This document shows, one piece after another, positions 8,638 to 18,113 of a DNA stretch of 64,000 nucleotides. This DNA is from an uncultured Bacteroidales bacterium (GTDB lineage Bacteria; Bacteroidota; Bacteroidia; Bacteroidales; UBA932). The position numbers and the translations under genes are program-made. The stretch is from NCBI GenBank assembly GCA_900318445.1, contig ONKO01000001.1:186001-250000 (forward strand), written 5' to 3'. Position 1 is the first letter of the stretch. Each line of letters begins with the position of its first letter. The notes beneath the pieces are model-generated. The model saw only the letters and a program-made list of their open reading frames with translations, searched no databases and was not told the origin of the DNA.

Positions 8638-8995
8638 ATACGCTCAAATATGTTTAGAGGATCGCCTGCTTCTTCTTTTGGAGGAAACTGGCGGTTTCTT
8701 CTTAATTGTATCAATAATAGCACAAAACCAGGTTTGGATTTATTGGCCAAGCTTATTATTTTCATTTGTGCTATGGATTATCGGTGTCGTGTATTATCTC
8801 GGCCTTTTAAAAAAAAGATATACCCCTCATAAAGAAGGCTTCCCAAAGTTTATTCTGGTTTGGCAAACGCTCTTTCTTGTTGCCTATCGTTTAGTTGAAG
8901 GTGCATTTCAAGCAAAGACGTTGTTTTTCTGGATTATGCTCGTATTAACGCTGTTAATCTTTGTATCAAAACTACGTTCTGCGATAAAAAGCTAA
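8621..8995 (+). CDS. Small four-helix membrane protein, unknown function
   Basis: 124 aa from the ATG at 8621 (MKKDFEYAQ), preferred over a TTG at 8612. Four hydrophobic segments (about 24-36, 40-62, 80-97, 102-117). Topology and size match the two preceding genes, so the three may be diverged paralogues. The stop overlaps that of the convergent DUF5106 gene by 4 nt. Not recognised. Confidence 0.5.
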   Translation: MKKDFEYAQICLEDRLLLLLEETGGFFLIVSIIAQNQVWIYWPSLLFSFVLWIIGVVYYLGLLKKRYTPHKEGFPKFILVWQTLFLVAYRLVEGAFQAKTLFFWIMLVLTLLIFVSKLRSAIKS

Positions 8996-9948
8996 AGCAG
9001 CGCCTGCAAAACCTTCTCCGGAACCGCATCTTTGAGCAGCACCGTCTTGTTCTCATCCAGGAGGTAGAGGGAGGGCACGGCGCGAACGTTATAGATAAGG
9101 TCTGTGCGGATGCTGAAAGTGGGGTCGTAGCCGTTGATCCAGGAGGCCGGATAAGCGGCCTTACGGGCCTTCCAGAGCTCGATGTCCTCGTCAATGTAGA
9201 TATCTACCACCTTGAGCGTTCCGTCGGCAATCTGGGCCGATAATTCGGGGTACTGCGTAAAAGTCTCCTGAATCTCCTTGCAGGCCGTGCAATCTGGGTT
9301 TCCAAAGATAAGAAGGATGCGATGGGCCTTCACTCCGTACAGCGTCCTGCGCCTCCCTTCCGTATCCACAAAGACAAAATCGGCCGCCTTGGTGCCTGTG
9401 CGGTTGAGGGCGCATTTCTCTGCGTCCCACTCGTAGCCCATCCGGTAGTCGGGGTCAATAAGGGCCGATGCCGCCAGCTGTGTCACAAACGGAAGATAAA
9501 GGTCTTCGCTGCGAACCGGGGAATTGGGATCATAGAAGTAGCGGGTGGCCATTGCCACCGTCTGCGGCAGTACATTTCCGGCCGGCTTTGCCATCTGAAA
9601 AGCCTCCAGATGCTCATAGAACAATTCCATGGACCGGACACCGTCCGCAAGCGGAATCTCCTGCAGAATAGAGGCAAAAAGCCCCATCTGTTTCTCCAGC
9701 TGCTCCCTGGGCACCCCGTTCACCGTGAGCGAGTCACAGAAATACAGGCTGTCCGTAGCCGTAAACCGGTCCCAGAAGTGCTGTCCCAGCCAAACCATGC
9801 GCTCGGAGGGCTCCGTAATCATCATGGGAATCTCTGCCATGGGGAAGTCCCGCGTCTGGTTAACCGGTGCTGCGGCCTTCTTCCGGGGCCCGCAGGAGAA
9901 CAAAACCGCCACGAAAGCGGTAATAATTAGGGTCTTTCTTGCTTTCAT
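8992..9948 (-). CDS. DUF5106/thioredoxin-like lipoprotein
   Basis: 318 aa from the ATG at 9948. The N-terminus (MKARKTLIITAFVAVLFSC) has a lipobox with Cys19. The middle is the DUF5106-type helical region seen in Bacteroidales. The C-terminal 140 residues form a thioredoxin-like fold with the redox motif NPDCTACKE and a late cis-Pro (VRAVPSLYLLD). Proteins of this kind are periplasmic thiol-disulfide reductases or related to ResA/TlpA. The substrate is not predictable. It is transcribed divergently from the large HExxH protein. Confidence 0.8.
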   Translation of the reverse strand: MKARKTLIITAFVAVLFSCGPRKKAAAPVNQTRDFPMAEIPMMITEPSERMVWLGQHFWDRFTATDSLYFCDSLTVNGVPREQLEKQMGLFASILQEIPLADGVRSMELFYEHLEAFQMAKPAGNVLPQTVAMATRYFYDPNSPVRSEDLYLPFVTQLAASALIDPDYRMGYEWDAEKCALNRTGTKAADFVFVDTEGRRRTLYGVKAHRILLIFGNPDCTACKEIQETFTQYPELSAQIADGTLKVVDIYIDEDIELWKARKAAYPASWINGYDPTFSIRTDLIYNVRAVPSLYLLDENKTVLLKDAVPEKVLQALL

Positions 9949-9973
9949 TACATACAAAATTACGCTTTTTTTC

Positions 9974-9981
9974 TAAATTTG
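9974..9981 (+). promoter_or_regulatory. -7 promoter box of the HExxH/propeller protein
   Basis: TAAATTTG ends 6 nt before the ATG at 9988, which implies a leaderless or near-leaderless transcript. Confidence 0.65.
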
Positions 9982-9987
9982 CGTCGT

Positions 9988-12900
9988 ATGCACAAGAAGA
10001 CACTCATCGCTTTGCTCCTTTTGGCCTGCGCCCTCCCGGCAAAGGCCCAGTTTTTTTTGGCCGGAGACGACCCCGCACGCCTGCGCTGGTACAGCGTGGA
10101 AACCCCTCACTATGAACTCATTTACCCGGAAGGGGCCGATTCCCTGGCCCGCAGCTACGGCCGCGCCCTGGAACAGTTCCGCGTCCCCATGGGCCGGAGC
10201 CTGGGCGGCATGACGCCCGGTGACGGAATGCGCCGCAAGATGCCCGTCGTGCTGCATACAAACCACATCTACTCCAACGGCTCCGTAGGCTGGGCTCCCA
10301 GCCGCATGGACCTCTACACCCATCCCGAGTTCTACGGCTCCGAACCCACCTCCTGGACCACCATGCTGGCCTCCCACGAGCCCCGTCACCAGGCCCAGCT
10401 TCAGTTTGGGCAGCGGGGCGTGATCCCCTGGTTTACGGGCCAGATGTGGGCCCCCGTGTACTGGCAGCTCTACCTGGAGCAGGCCCTGGGAGAAGGAGAT
10501 GCCGTTGCGGCCGAGACCGGCCTTGCCCCCGGAACCCGCGCCCGTACCAACGAATTCCTGAACTTCTACCGCGTATCGCTGGACCACGGAGACTACCGCA
10601 ACTGGGACCGCTGGCGCTACGGCTCCTTCAAACACTTCACCCCCGACCACTACGCCCTGGGTTATGTGACCATAGCCGGCGCCCGCAGCCTCTATAACGA
10701 TCCCCAGATTGTCCGGGAAGCCCTGGACCTTTCCTGGAAAAAGCCCTGGTACTTTGCTCCGTACAATACCCGGAAAATCATCTCCCAGCATGCCGGAAAG
10801 CCCTTCAAGGAAGCCTTCCGCGACATCCTGGACCATTTCAACGAAACCTGGCAGGCCAGTGCCGATGCCCGTGGCCCTTTCATGCCCGCCGAGCCCCTCA
10901 CTCCGGACGCCTCGTACGGACTCTGCTTCAGTTCCCCGCAGTGGGGAAATGACGGCGTCCTGTACGCCCTTCGCGAGAGCTACCTCCGGCCCATGGAACT
11001 GGTCGCCATCAATCCTACAACCCGGAAGGCCAAACGCCTCGCCTCCTTCGCCAGCCACACCTCCTACCTGGTCTACGAGCCCGTTAAGCACCGCCTGTAC
11101 TGGTCCGAGACCATCCCGGACCCCCGCTGGAGCCTCTCCGGGACCTCCATCCTCCGCTACTACGACATTGCCACCGGCTGCATGCACGACGTTACGCACG
11201 GCACGCGCCTGTATAACCCCCAGTGCAGCCCCGACGGTATTCACCTGGCCGCTATAGAGCACCGCGTAAACGGAGAAACCGCCCTGGTAGAAGTGGATAT
11301 CGAGACCGGGGAAATCCTTCACCGCTGGCCCATGCACGGCGGCATCCAGCTCACGGACCCCATTTGGGCCGATGACGGTTTCTACGCTTTTGGCGTGTCG
11401 GATGGCGGATACGGCCTGTACAAGCTGGAGGCCGATGGAAAATGGAAAACCGTGCTGGAACCCTCCCACCAGAAGATAGGCAATCCCGGCGCCGGAGAAG
11501 GCTGCCTGGAGTGGGAGAGCGACCGCACCGGCGTCAACGAGATGTACCGCTTCTACCCGGAGGAAGGCCGCCTTCTGCAGCTGACTAGCTCCCGCTACGG
11601 CGGAGTGGACTATGCCTGGGAAGAGGATTATATCTGTTACAATGTCCCTGTGAAGGAAGGCTTCCGCATCTTCCGCACCCCCATCAGCGCGCTTGAGCCG
11701 CGGGAAGTAGAATACTCCGACGTTTGCAGCTACCCGATCGAAGACCGGCTCACAGCCCAGGAAAAAGCCCTGGGCGCAGAACCTGACCGGCAGGCCGATG
11801 TCCCCGTCACGGAGCCCAAACGCTACCATAAACTGGCACACCCGCTCCGCCTTCACTCCTGGCTCCCGCTTTATGTAAACTACGACGCCGTAAAGGAGGG
11901 GAGTATGGACTTCTCCTACGAGACCGCCTCCCTGGGCCTTAGCGGCTATTTCCAAAACACGCTGGGAACGTTCTCGGGCATGGTGGGCTATGCCATTCAC
12001 CCTGACCCCGACACGCCGCAGCACTGGCGCAGCGCCCTGCACCTGAAGATGGTGTACACGGGCCTTTATCCCGTCATCGAGGCCCAGATGGACCTGGGCG
12101 ACGAGAACGCCCGTCTGTACCTTCCCAGTACGCATCAGGACGGCAATGTCACCACTTACCGGCTGCAGGCCCTTGAGCAGGAGCGTCCGCTTCTCAGTGC
12201 ATCGGCCCGGGCCTACATTCCCTTGAAATATACCCGGGGAGGCATCCACTATGGTGTCACGCCGCAGGTAAGATATTCCGTCAGCAACAATGTGTTCGCG
12301 CGCAGTCCCCTTTCCTATGCGGTAGCGCGGCGCTTCGAAGGCCTTCCGGCCCTGTCCGTCCTGTCGGCCCCCATCGAATCCCTTGCCGGCCCTCTCATGC
12401 AGCATCTGGCAGCGTCGGTACGTGGTTATGTGATGGCCTCCCGTGCCGATTCCCAGACCTACCCGCGCTGGGGTGTGGGTCTTGAGGCCGGCATCGGCCT
12501 GCGACCCGGCCTTACCGGCTATTATGCCCCCAACCTGTACGGATATGCCTACGGCTACCTCCCGGGCATTACGCGTGCGCAGGGCCTTAAATGGACCCTC
12601 ACGGGGCAGAAGAAACTGGGGGACGCCCTCATCGGAGACCTTTATGCCAGCGTGGTTCCGCGCGGCTACGGCAGCCGGGCATCGGCCCTCGTGGGCCAGA
12701 ACTTCGCCTCGCAGTGGCGGGTGACGGCCGACTACGGCATCCCCATCTACCTGGGAGATATTTCCATCCCGGCCGTTGCCTATATCAAGAACTTCCTCCT
12801 TACGCCCCATGCCGACTACATGGGCGTTCCCGGAGGACACAACCTCTGGAGTGCCGGAGCCGACCTGTCGGCCTCCCTGGCCCGTCTTCTCTTCCTCCCG

Positions 12901-13011
12901 TTCGACGCTTCCATCGGCGTGTCGGTTTCCTATCTGGGCGGCAGCCTCTACACGCACACCGGACAGGGCCGGCCGTGGGACGTTTCCCTCATTTTCGGGG
13001 TGGATTTTTAA
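9988..13011 (+). CDS. Exported HExxH metallopeptidase-like protein with beta-propeller and C-terminal barrel
   Basis: 1007 aa from the ATG at 9988. A signal peptide ends at AKA-QFF. The N-terminal part carries a gluzincin motif HEPRH (His130, Glu131, His134) with a possible third ligand in EGDAVAAET (Glu169 or Glu176). Residues of about 310-590 contain repeated TolB/PD40-like blades (YNPQCSPDGIHLAAIEH, GGIQLTDPIWADDGFYAFGV). The last 380 residues are alternating aromatic beta strands ending in SLIFGVDF, as in outer-membrane barrels. I infer an outer-membrane-anchored protease with a propeller; activity is unproven. Shares a short divergent promoter region with the DUF5106 gene. Confidence 0.75.
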   Translation: MHKKTLIALLLLACALPAKAQFFLAGDDPARLRWYSVETPHYELIYPEGADSLARSYGRALEQFRVPMGRSLGGMTPGDGMRRKMPVVLHTNHIYSNGSVGWAPSRMDLYTHPEFYGSEPTSWTTMLASHEPRHQAQLQFGQRGVIPWFTGQMWAPVYWQLYLEQALGEGDAVAAETGLAPGTRARTNEFLNFYRVSLDHGDYRNWDRWRYGSFKHFTPDHYALGYVTIAGARSLYNDPQIVREALDLSWKKPWYFAPYNTRKIISQHAGKPFKEAFRDILDHFNETWQASADARGPFMPAEPLTPDASYGLCFSSPQWGNDGVLYALRESYLRPMELVAINPTTRKAKRLASFASHTSYLVYEPVKHRLYWSETIPDPRWSLSGTSILRYYDIATGCMHDVTHGTRLYNPQCSPDGIHLAAIEHRVNGETALVEVDIETGEILHRWPMHGGIQLTDPIWADDGFYAFGVSDGGYGLYKLEADGKWKTVLEPSHQKIGNPGAGEGCLEWESDRTGVNEMYRFYPEEGRLLQLTSSRYGGVDYAWEEDYICYNVPVKEGFRIFRTPISALEPREVEYSDVCSYPIEDRLTAQEKALGAEPDRQADVPVTEPKRYHKLAHPLRLHSWLPLYVNYDAVKEGSMDFSYETASLGLSGYFQNTLGTFSGMVGYAIHPDPDTPQHWRSALHLKMVYTGLYPVIEAQMDLGDENARLYLPSTHQDGNVTTYRLQALEQERPLLSASARAYIPLKYTRGGIHYGVTPQVRYSVSNNVFARSPLSYAVARRFEGLPALSVLSAPIESLAGPLMQHLAASVRGYVMASRADSQTYPRWGVGLEAGIGLRPGLTGYYAPNLYGYAYGYLPGITRAQGLKWTLTGQKKLGDALIGDLYASVVPRGYGSRASALVGQNFASQWRVTADYGIPIYLGDISIPAVAYIKNFLLTPHADYMGVPGGHNLWSAGADLSASLARLLFLPFDASIGVSVSYLGGSLYTHTGQGRPWDVSLIFGVDF

Positions 13012-13021
13012 AATATTTACG

Positions 13022-13029
13022 TATCTTTG
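13022..13029 (+). promoter_or_regulatory. -7 promoter box of thyA
   Basis: TATCTTTG ends 6 nt before the thyA ATG at 13036 and lies only 10 nt after the preceding stop codon. Confidence 0.7.
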
Positions 13030-13035
13030 TGTTCT

Positions 13036-13830
13036 ATGCAACAGTACCTGGATCTCCTCAGACATATCAGAGCAAACGGCGTCATGAAAGAAGACCGTAC
13101 CGGCACCGGCACGCAGAGCGTGTTCGGCTATCAGATGCGGTTTAACCTGGCCGATGGTTTTCCCCTCCTCACTACCAAGAAGGTGCACCTTAAGTCCATC
13201 ATCCACGAGCTCCTGTGGTTCCTCTCCGGAGATACGAACATCAAGTACCTGAAGGACAACGGCGTCACCATCTGGGACGAGTGGGCCGATGAAAACGGCA
13301 ACCTGGGTCCGGTCTATGGCCATCAGTGGCGCTCCTGGGCAGCGCCCGATGGAAGGGTAATCGACCAGATTTCACAGGCAATCGACCTTATCAAGCACCA
13401 TCCGGACTCCCGGAGAATACTGGTGAGTGCATGGAACCCCGCCGAGATAGAGCAGATGGCCCTCCCTCCGTGCCACTGCCTTTTCCAGTTTTATGTAGCA
13501 GACGGAAAACTCTCCTGCCAGCTGTATCAGCGCAGCGCAGACGTTTTCCTGGGAGTTCCCTTCAACATTGCATCCTATGCCCTTCTCACCCTCATGATGG
13601 CGCAGGTCTGCGGCCTGGAGCCCGGTGAGTTCGTGCACACCACCGGAGACACGCACCTGTACCGCAACCATTTTGAGCAGGTTGCCCTGCAGCTTTCCCG
13701 CGAACCCCGCCCGCTTCCCGTCATGAAGCTGAATCCGGAAGTAAAGTCCCTCTTTGACTTCAAATACGAAGATTTCACCCTGGAAGGCTACGACCCGTGG
13801 CCTGCCATCAAAGCCCCTGTAGCCGTCTAG
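13036..13830 (+). CDS. thyA: Thymidylate synthase
   Basis: 264 aa, same length as E. coli ThyA. The folate/dUMP motifs are intact: KEDRTGTGT, the catalytic Cys in [35 protein letters not shown] and [12 protein letters not shown]. It converts dUMP to dTMP with methylene-tetrahydrofolate. It starts at the ATG at 13036 (MQQYLDLL). folA follows after 3 nt, so the dTMP-DHF cycle is one operon. Confidence 0.98.
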   Translation: MQQYLDLLRHIRANGVMKEDRTGTGTQSVFGYQMRFNLADGFPLLTTKKVHLKSIIHELLWFLSGDTNIKYLKDNGVTIWDEWADENGNLGPVYGHQWRSWAAPDGRVIDQISQAIDLIKHHPDSRRILVSAWNPAEIEQMALPPCHCLFQFYVADGKLSCQLYQRSADVFLGVPFNIASYALLTLMMAQVCGLEPGEFVHTTGDTHLYRNHFEQVALQLSREPRPLPVMKLNPEVKSLFDFKYEDFTLEGYDPWPAIKAPVAV

Positions 13831-13833
13831 ATT

Positions 13834-14328
13834 ATGGAAAAATGCATCATTGTGGCCGTAGCCGACAACTATGGCATCGGCGTAAAAGGTGACCTTCCCT
13901 GGCACCTGAGCGAAGACCTCAAGTACTTCAAGGAGACCACCCGTGGTTTCCCGGTCATCATGGGGCGTACCACCTATTTTTCCCTGCCTTTCCGCCCGCT
14001 GAAGGGCCGCAAGAACATTGTCCTCAACCTGGGTGGAGATCCCATCCCGGAAGTAACCTGTGTCTATTCCTTCGAAGAGGCCTACAAGGAAGCCGAGGCT
14101 ACCGGCGCCGACAAATGCTTTGTGATGGGCGGTGCCTCCGTGTACAAGGCTGCCCTCCCCGACATGGACAAACTCTACATCACGCATGTCCATACGGAAG
14201 TAGAGGGGGCCGATGTCTTCTTCCCGGTCATCGATCCCGCCGTGTGGGAGCGTGAAAGCACCTCCGAGACGCACACGGACCCCGAGACCGGATACACCTT
14301 CGAATTCGTGGTGTACCGCAAAAAGTAA
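13834..14328 (+). CDS. folA: Dihydrofolate reductase
   Basis: 164 aa. Motifs are in order: IVAVADNYGIGVKGDLPWHL, the VIMGRTTYFSLP NADPH-binding region, and CFVMGGASVYKAAL. It regenerates tetrahydrofolate from the dihydrofolate produced by ThyA, encoded 3 nt upstream. Standard length and start. Confidence 0.97.
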   Translation: MEKCIIVAVADNYGIGVKGDLPWHLSEDLKYFKETTRGFPVIMGRTTYFSLPFRPLKGRKNIVLNLGGDPIPEVTCVYSFEEAYKEAEATGADKCFVMGGASVYKAALPDMDKLYITHVHTEVEGADVFFPVIDPAVWERESTSETHTDPETGYTFEFVVYRKK

Positions 14329-14348
14329 CCCCTTAAACAGCCACATAT

Positions 14349-15710
14349 ATGAAAGCACCGCGCGAAAAATTCGGCGGCCGCATGGCCGTTATCATGGCCT
14401 TTGCCGGCAGTGCGATTGGCCTTGGTAACATTTGGCGTTTCCCCTATCTGGTGGGAGAGAACGGCGGCGCGGCGTTCATTCTTATCTACGTGGCCTTCAC
14501 GCTTGTACTTTCTCTCCCCATTTTTTTGGCAGAGTCTGCCATAGGCCGAAGCAGCCAGGCCAACTGCCGTGCGGCGGTGGAGTTCCTGGTGCCCGGCAAA
14601 GCAGGCCGGCTGTTTGGCCTTCTGATGGTCATAACCCCGCTATGGATCCTTTCTTACTACTCGGTAGTGGGCGGATGGTCCCTCGATTATCTTGTGCAGT
14701 CCATCAAGCTGGATTTCATCCGTGCTGCGCCCTCGGAAGTGGCTGGCAGTTTCGGCCGCTTTATCGCACATCCCTGGGTGCCGGTCGTGTTCCACCTGGC
14801 CTTCCTGGCCGTGACCGTGGGCGTGGTGGTCTCCGGTGTCAAGGGCGGCATCGAGCGCTTCTGCAAGTGGAGTATCCCCACGCTGTTCGTCCTTATTGTC
14901 CTGATTGCCGCGTATTCGCTCTCGCTTCCCGGAGCGGGGAAGGGTGTGGAGTACCTGGTAAAGCCGGACTTTTCCAAAGTAACGGCACATACCTTCATTG
15001 ACGCGCTGGGACAGTCCTTTTTCTCCCTGTCTCTGGGGACGGGCATTATCATCACCTATTCCTCGTACGTTAAAAAAAATGAAAACCTGCTGGTGGCCGG
15101 CGCAGGAACGGCCTTGAGTGACCTTTTCTTCGCTGTCCTGGCCGGTTTCGCCATTATTCCCGCCGTCTTTTCGGCCGGTATCGAGCCGGGAACGGGCCCG
15201 ACGCTCATCTTTGACACGCTGCCCTACATTTTCTCCCATCTGGGACAATCGGCCCCGGTACTCAGCGCAGTGGCCGCCATCCTCTTTTTTGCCGCCATTT
15301 TCCTGGCCGCCCTCACCTCTTCCATTTCGCTGCTGGAGGTGGGCGTGACATACCTCACGGAGGACAAGGGAATGAAACGCGGCTGGGCGTGCGCCCTGTT
15401 GTTTGTGATATGTTCCGTAATGGGGACGCTGTGCAGCCTGTCCTTCGGGCCGCTTTCACAGGTGAAACTTCTGGGAAACAATATTTTTGATTTTGCCGAC
15501 AGTGCTGCCTCCAACGTTTTCATGGTGACAGGCAGCCTCATCTCCGTTATCCTGGCCGGCTGGGTGATGCCTCGCAGCGTGCTGTTCCGCGAACTGACGG
15601 GCGGGGGCGTTTTCTCTGCCAATGTCCGCGTATTCCCGGTGGTACGATTCCTGGTGCGCTATGTGGCGCCCATCGGCATTCTGGTGCTGGTCCTTTCCTC
15701 TGTGTTATGA
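14349..15710 (+). CDS. Sodium-dependent (NSS/SNF family) transporter, copy 1
   Basis: 453 aa with about 11 membrane helices, as in bacterial NSS proteins such as Tyt1. The TM1 signature GSAIGLGNIWRFPYLVGENGG is near residue 18. The TM6 region has GQSFFSLSLGTGIIITYSSY. The family imports amino acids or related solutes with Na+. The substrate is unknown. The next gene is a tandem paralogue that begins in an ATGA overlap with this stop codon. Confidence 0.92.
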   Translation: MKAPREKFGGRMAVIMAFAGSAIGLGNIWRFPYLVGENGGAAFILIYVAFTLVLSLPIFLAESAIGRSSQANCRAAVEFLVPGKAGRLFGLLMVITPLWILSYYSVVGGWSLDYLVQSIKLDFIRAAPSEVAGSFGRFIAHPWVPVVFHLAFLAVTVGVVVSGVKGGIERFCKWSIPTLFVLIVLIAAYSLSLPGAGKGVEYLVKPDFSKVTAHTFIDALGQSFFSLSLGTGIIITYSSYVKKNENLLVAGAGTALSDLFFAVLAGFAIIPAVFSAGIEPGTGPTLIFDTLPYIFSHLGQSAPVLSAVAAILFFAAIFLAALTSSISLLEVGVTYLTEDKGMKRGWACALLFVICSVMGTLCSLSFGPLSQVKLLGNNIFDFADSAASNVFMVTGSLISVILAGWVMPRSVLFRELTGGGVFSANVRVFPVVRFLVRYVAPIGILVLVLSSVL

Positions 15711-17062
15711 AGCAAAGAGAACATTTCGGAAGCCGTTTTGCGGTGATTGCTGCCATGGCCGGCAGCGCTGTAGGTCTTGGCAATATCTGGCGTTTTCCCT
15801 ATATCCTGGGAGAGTACGGCGGTGCCGCCTTCATTCTCCTTTACGTGGCAGCCTGCCTCCTTCTTGCGCTTCCCATCTTCTATGCCGAGTCCCTCATTGG
15901 CAGAGCTTCGCGTTCCGACACCTTTGGTGCCATGAAAAAACTGGCCCCCGGAACGGCCTGGCGCTGGGCAGGGCTTCTCACCGTGGTGTCTCCGCTCCTC
16001 CTTCTGAGCTACTATTCCGTAGTGGGCGGCTGGAGCGTAGAGTACCTTTTTAAGTCGCTTTCCTTCAGCTTCACCGACGTTCCCGCCGATGACATCCCCC
16101 ATTTATTTGGCCGATTCATCTCCTCCCCCTGGCAGCCCCTTTTTGCCCATACGGCCTTCATGGGCCTGGTAGCGGGCGTGGTGCTGGGCGGTGTCAAGGG
16201 AGGCATAGAGAAGTTCTCCAAAGTGGCCATGCCGGCGCTGTTCCTCCTCATCCTGGCCATCCTGGTGTATTCGCTTACCCTTCCGGGTGCCGGCCGGGGC
16301 GTGGAGTATCTCCTGAAACCGGATTTCTCCAAGGTTACGGCCGATGCCGGAGCCGCTGCACTGGGACAGGCCTTCTTCTCCCTGTCGCTGGGCGTAGGCA
16401 CCATCCTTACCTACGCCTCTTATATTAAAAAGGATGAGAACCTCATGGTCTCTGGCCTTGGAACGGCTGTGAGCGACCTCCTGTTTGCCCTCATTGCGGC
16501 TTTTGCCGTGATTCCGGCCGTATTTGCCGCCGGCCTGCAGCCGGGTAGCGGCCCCGGTCTGGTATTCGAGACCCTGCCCTACATCTTCCACAAAATGGGA
16601 CAGGGCGTTCCGCTTGTGAGTACGCTGGTATCCTCCGTGTTTTTTGTGGCGATCCTGGCCGCTGCGCTTACATCGGCCATCTCCATGCTGGAAGTGGGCG
16701 TTGCGTTCCTTACCGACGAACGCGGGATGAAGCGGCGCACCGCCACCTGGATCCTGGCCTTTGGCTGCTGGGCGGTGGGCATTCTGTGCAGCCTTTCCTT
16801 TGGGCCGCTATCCCATGTCAAGGTGCTGGGATATACCTTCTTCGATTTCCTGGATCACCTTTGCTCCGACTGGCTTCTGCCGCTGGGCGGCCTCATCTTC
16901 ACCCTGTTTGTGGGCTGGAAGATGTCCAAAAAAGAGGTGCGCAATGAGTTTACCAACGGGGAAACCGTGAACACGCGCATCTTTGGAGTAATCTACTTCC
17001 TCATGCGCTTTGTGACGCCCGTCGGTATTGTGATTGTATTCCTGACGAATCTTCTGATGTAG
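15707..17062 (+). CDS. Sodium-dependent (NSS/SNF family) transporter, copy 2
   Basis: 451 aa with about 11 membrane helices and the TM1 motif GSAVGLGNIWRFPYILGEYGG. It is clearly related to the preceding gene over its whole length (shared GGVKGGIE, PGAGRGVEYLLKPDFSKVTA, GQAFFSLSLGVGTILTY), so the pair is a tandem duplication. The start overlaps the upstream stop (ATGA). It ends 2 nt before the convergent galM with no terminator visible. Confidence 0.92.
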   Translation: MKQREHFGSRFAVIAAMAGSAVGLGNIWRFPYILGEYGGAAFILLYVAACLLLALPIFYAESLIGRASRSDTFGAMKKLAPGTAWRWAGLLTVVSPLLLLSYYSVVGGWSVEYLFKSLSFSFTDVPADDIPHLFGRFISSPWQPLFAHTAFMGLVAGVVLGGVKGGIEKFSKVAMPALFLLILAILVYSLTLPGAGRGVEYLLKPDFSKVTADAGAAALGQAFFSLSLGVGTILTYASYIKKDENLMVSGLGTAVSDLLFALIAAFAVIPAVFAAGLQPGSGPGLVFETLPYIFHKMGQGVPLVSTLVSSVFFVAILAAALTSAISMLEVGVAFLTDERGMKRRTATWILAFGCWAVGILCSLSFGPLSHVKVLGYTFFDFLDHLCSDWLLPLGGLIFTLFVGWKMSKKEVRNEFTNGETVNTRIFGVIYFLMRFVTPVGIVIVFLTNLLM

Positions 17063-17064
17063 CC

Positions 17065-18111
17065 CTACCGGGCATCAAAAGCCCAGATAATAGCCTCTTC
17101 GTACACTTCACCGGGCCTGAGGACCGTGGTGGGGTACTCGGCCTCATTGGGGGAATCGGGGGCGTGCTGGCACTCGATGGCTACGCCGTCGTAGTCCTCG
17201 TACTCGCGGGTTTTACCCATGGGGCATCCTTTGAGCCAGTTTCCGGTGTAGACCTGTACGGCAGGCTGGGTGGTGAGAATCTCCACGTGACGGCCGCTCC
17301 CCGCGGCCCAAAGCTCTGCGGCGGTAGTTAACTGGCCGGGAATGGCACCGTCAATGAGGAAGCAGTTGTCGTAGCCCTTGCCATAGTTGAGGGCGGGGAA
17401 ATCGGCCTTGATATCTTCTCCAATGACCTTGGCCTCCACAAAGTCCATGGGGGTGCCTGCTACGTCTTCCGGTGCGCCCAGCGGGATGAGGGTGTCGTCG
17501 GTGGGAAGCCACTCGGATGCGTTGAGCTCCAGTTTGTGGTTAAGAACGCTGCCGGAGGCTTCTCCGTCCAGGTTCAGGTAAACGTGGTTGGTGAGGTTTA
17601 CCACGGTGGGTTTGTCGGTCTCGGCCGTCATGATGAGTTTGAGGGAGTTGTCTTCTCCCCAGGTGTAGTGGGCTACCACCTTGAGGTTGCCGGGATAGCC
17701 TTCCTCACCGTCCTCGGAAAAATACATGAACTCTACGGCGTCTCCCTCGATGCGGCTGTCCCAGATCTGGTTGGCAAAGCCCTTGGGGCCGCCGTGCAGG
17801 TGGTTGGGGCCGTTATTGATGGGAAGGGTATACTCCACGCCGTCCAGCGTGAAGCGGCCCTTGGCAATGCGGTTGGCGTAACGTCCGGGGATTTTGCCGG
17901 CAAAGGGACCGTCTCCGAAGTAGTCCTGCGGGGTTTTATAACCCAGGGCGACATCGGCTAGCTTCCCCTCTTTGTCGGGGACGACGATGGATACGATGCC
18001 TGCTCCAACGCTGCAGAGCTCTACATAGGCGCCGGAAGCGTTTTTGAGCGTATAGAGATAGATTTCTTTTCCGTCGGGTGCTGTGCCCCAAAGTTTTTTA
18101 CTGATAGCCAT
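17065..18111 (-). CDS. galM: Aldose 1-epimerase (mutarotase)
   Basis: 348 aa. The galactose mutarotase core is present: GRYANRIAKGRFTLDG, NNGPNHLHGGPKGF (first catalytic His), VNLTNHVYLNLDG (second His) and VAIECQHAPDSPN (catalytic Glu nearby). It interconverts alpha and beta aldoses, feeding galactokinase. No signal peptide is visible, so it is probably cytoplasmic. It is the last gene of a mutS-CPBP-galM operon, starting 2 nt after the CPBP stop codon. Confidence 0.95.
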   Translation of the reverse strand: MAISKKLWGTAPDGKEIYLYTLKNASGAYVELCSVGAGIVSIVVPDKEGKLADVALGYKTPQDYFGDGPFAGKIPGRYANRIAKGRFTLDGVEYTLPINNGPNHLHGGPKGFANQIWDSRIEGDAVEFMYFSEDGEEGYPGNLKVVAHYTWGEDNSLKLIMTAETDKPTVVNLTNHVYLNLDGEASGSVLNHKLELNASEWLPTDDTLIPLGAPEDVAGTPMDFVEAKVIGEDIKADFPALNYGKGYDNCFLIDGAIPGQLTTAAELWAAGSGRHVEILTTQPAVQVYTGNWLKGCPMGKTREYEDYDGVAIECQHAPDSPNEAEYPTTVLRPGEVYEEAIIWAFDAR

Positions 18112-18113
18112 AG

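Noticed and set aside
9973-13323. Very long open frame (over 1100 codons) on the minus strand across the HExxH protein and thyA
   Set aside because: It is the antisense of two well-supported genes. GC-rich codons leave few stops in this frame; it has no family motif and no promoter.
17065-18111. galK and galM as a Leloir operon
   Set aside because: They are over 12 kb apart on opposite strands, and galM is coupled to mutS and the CPBP gene instead.
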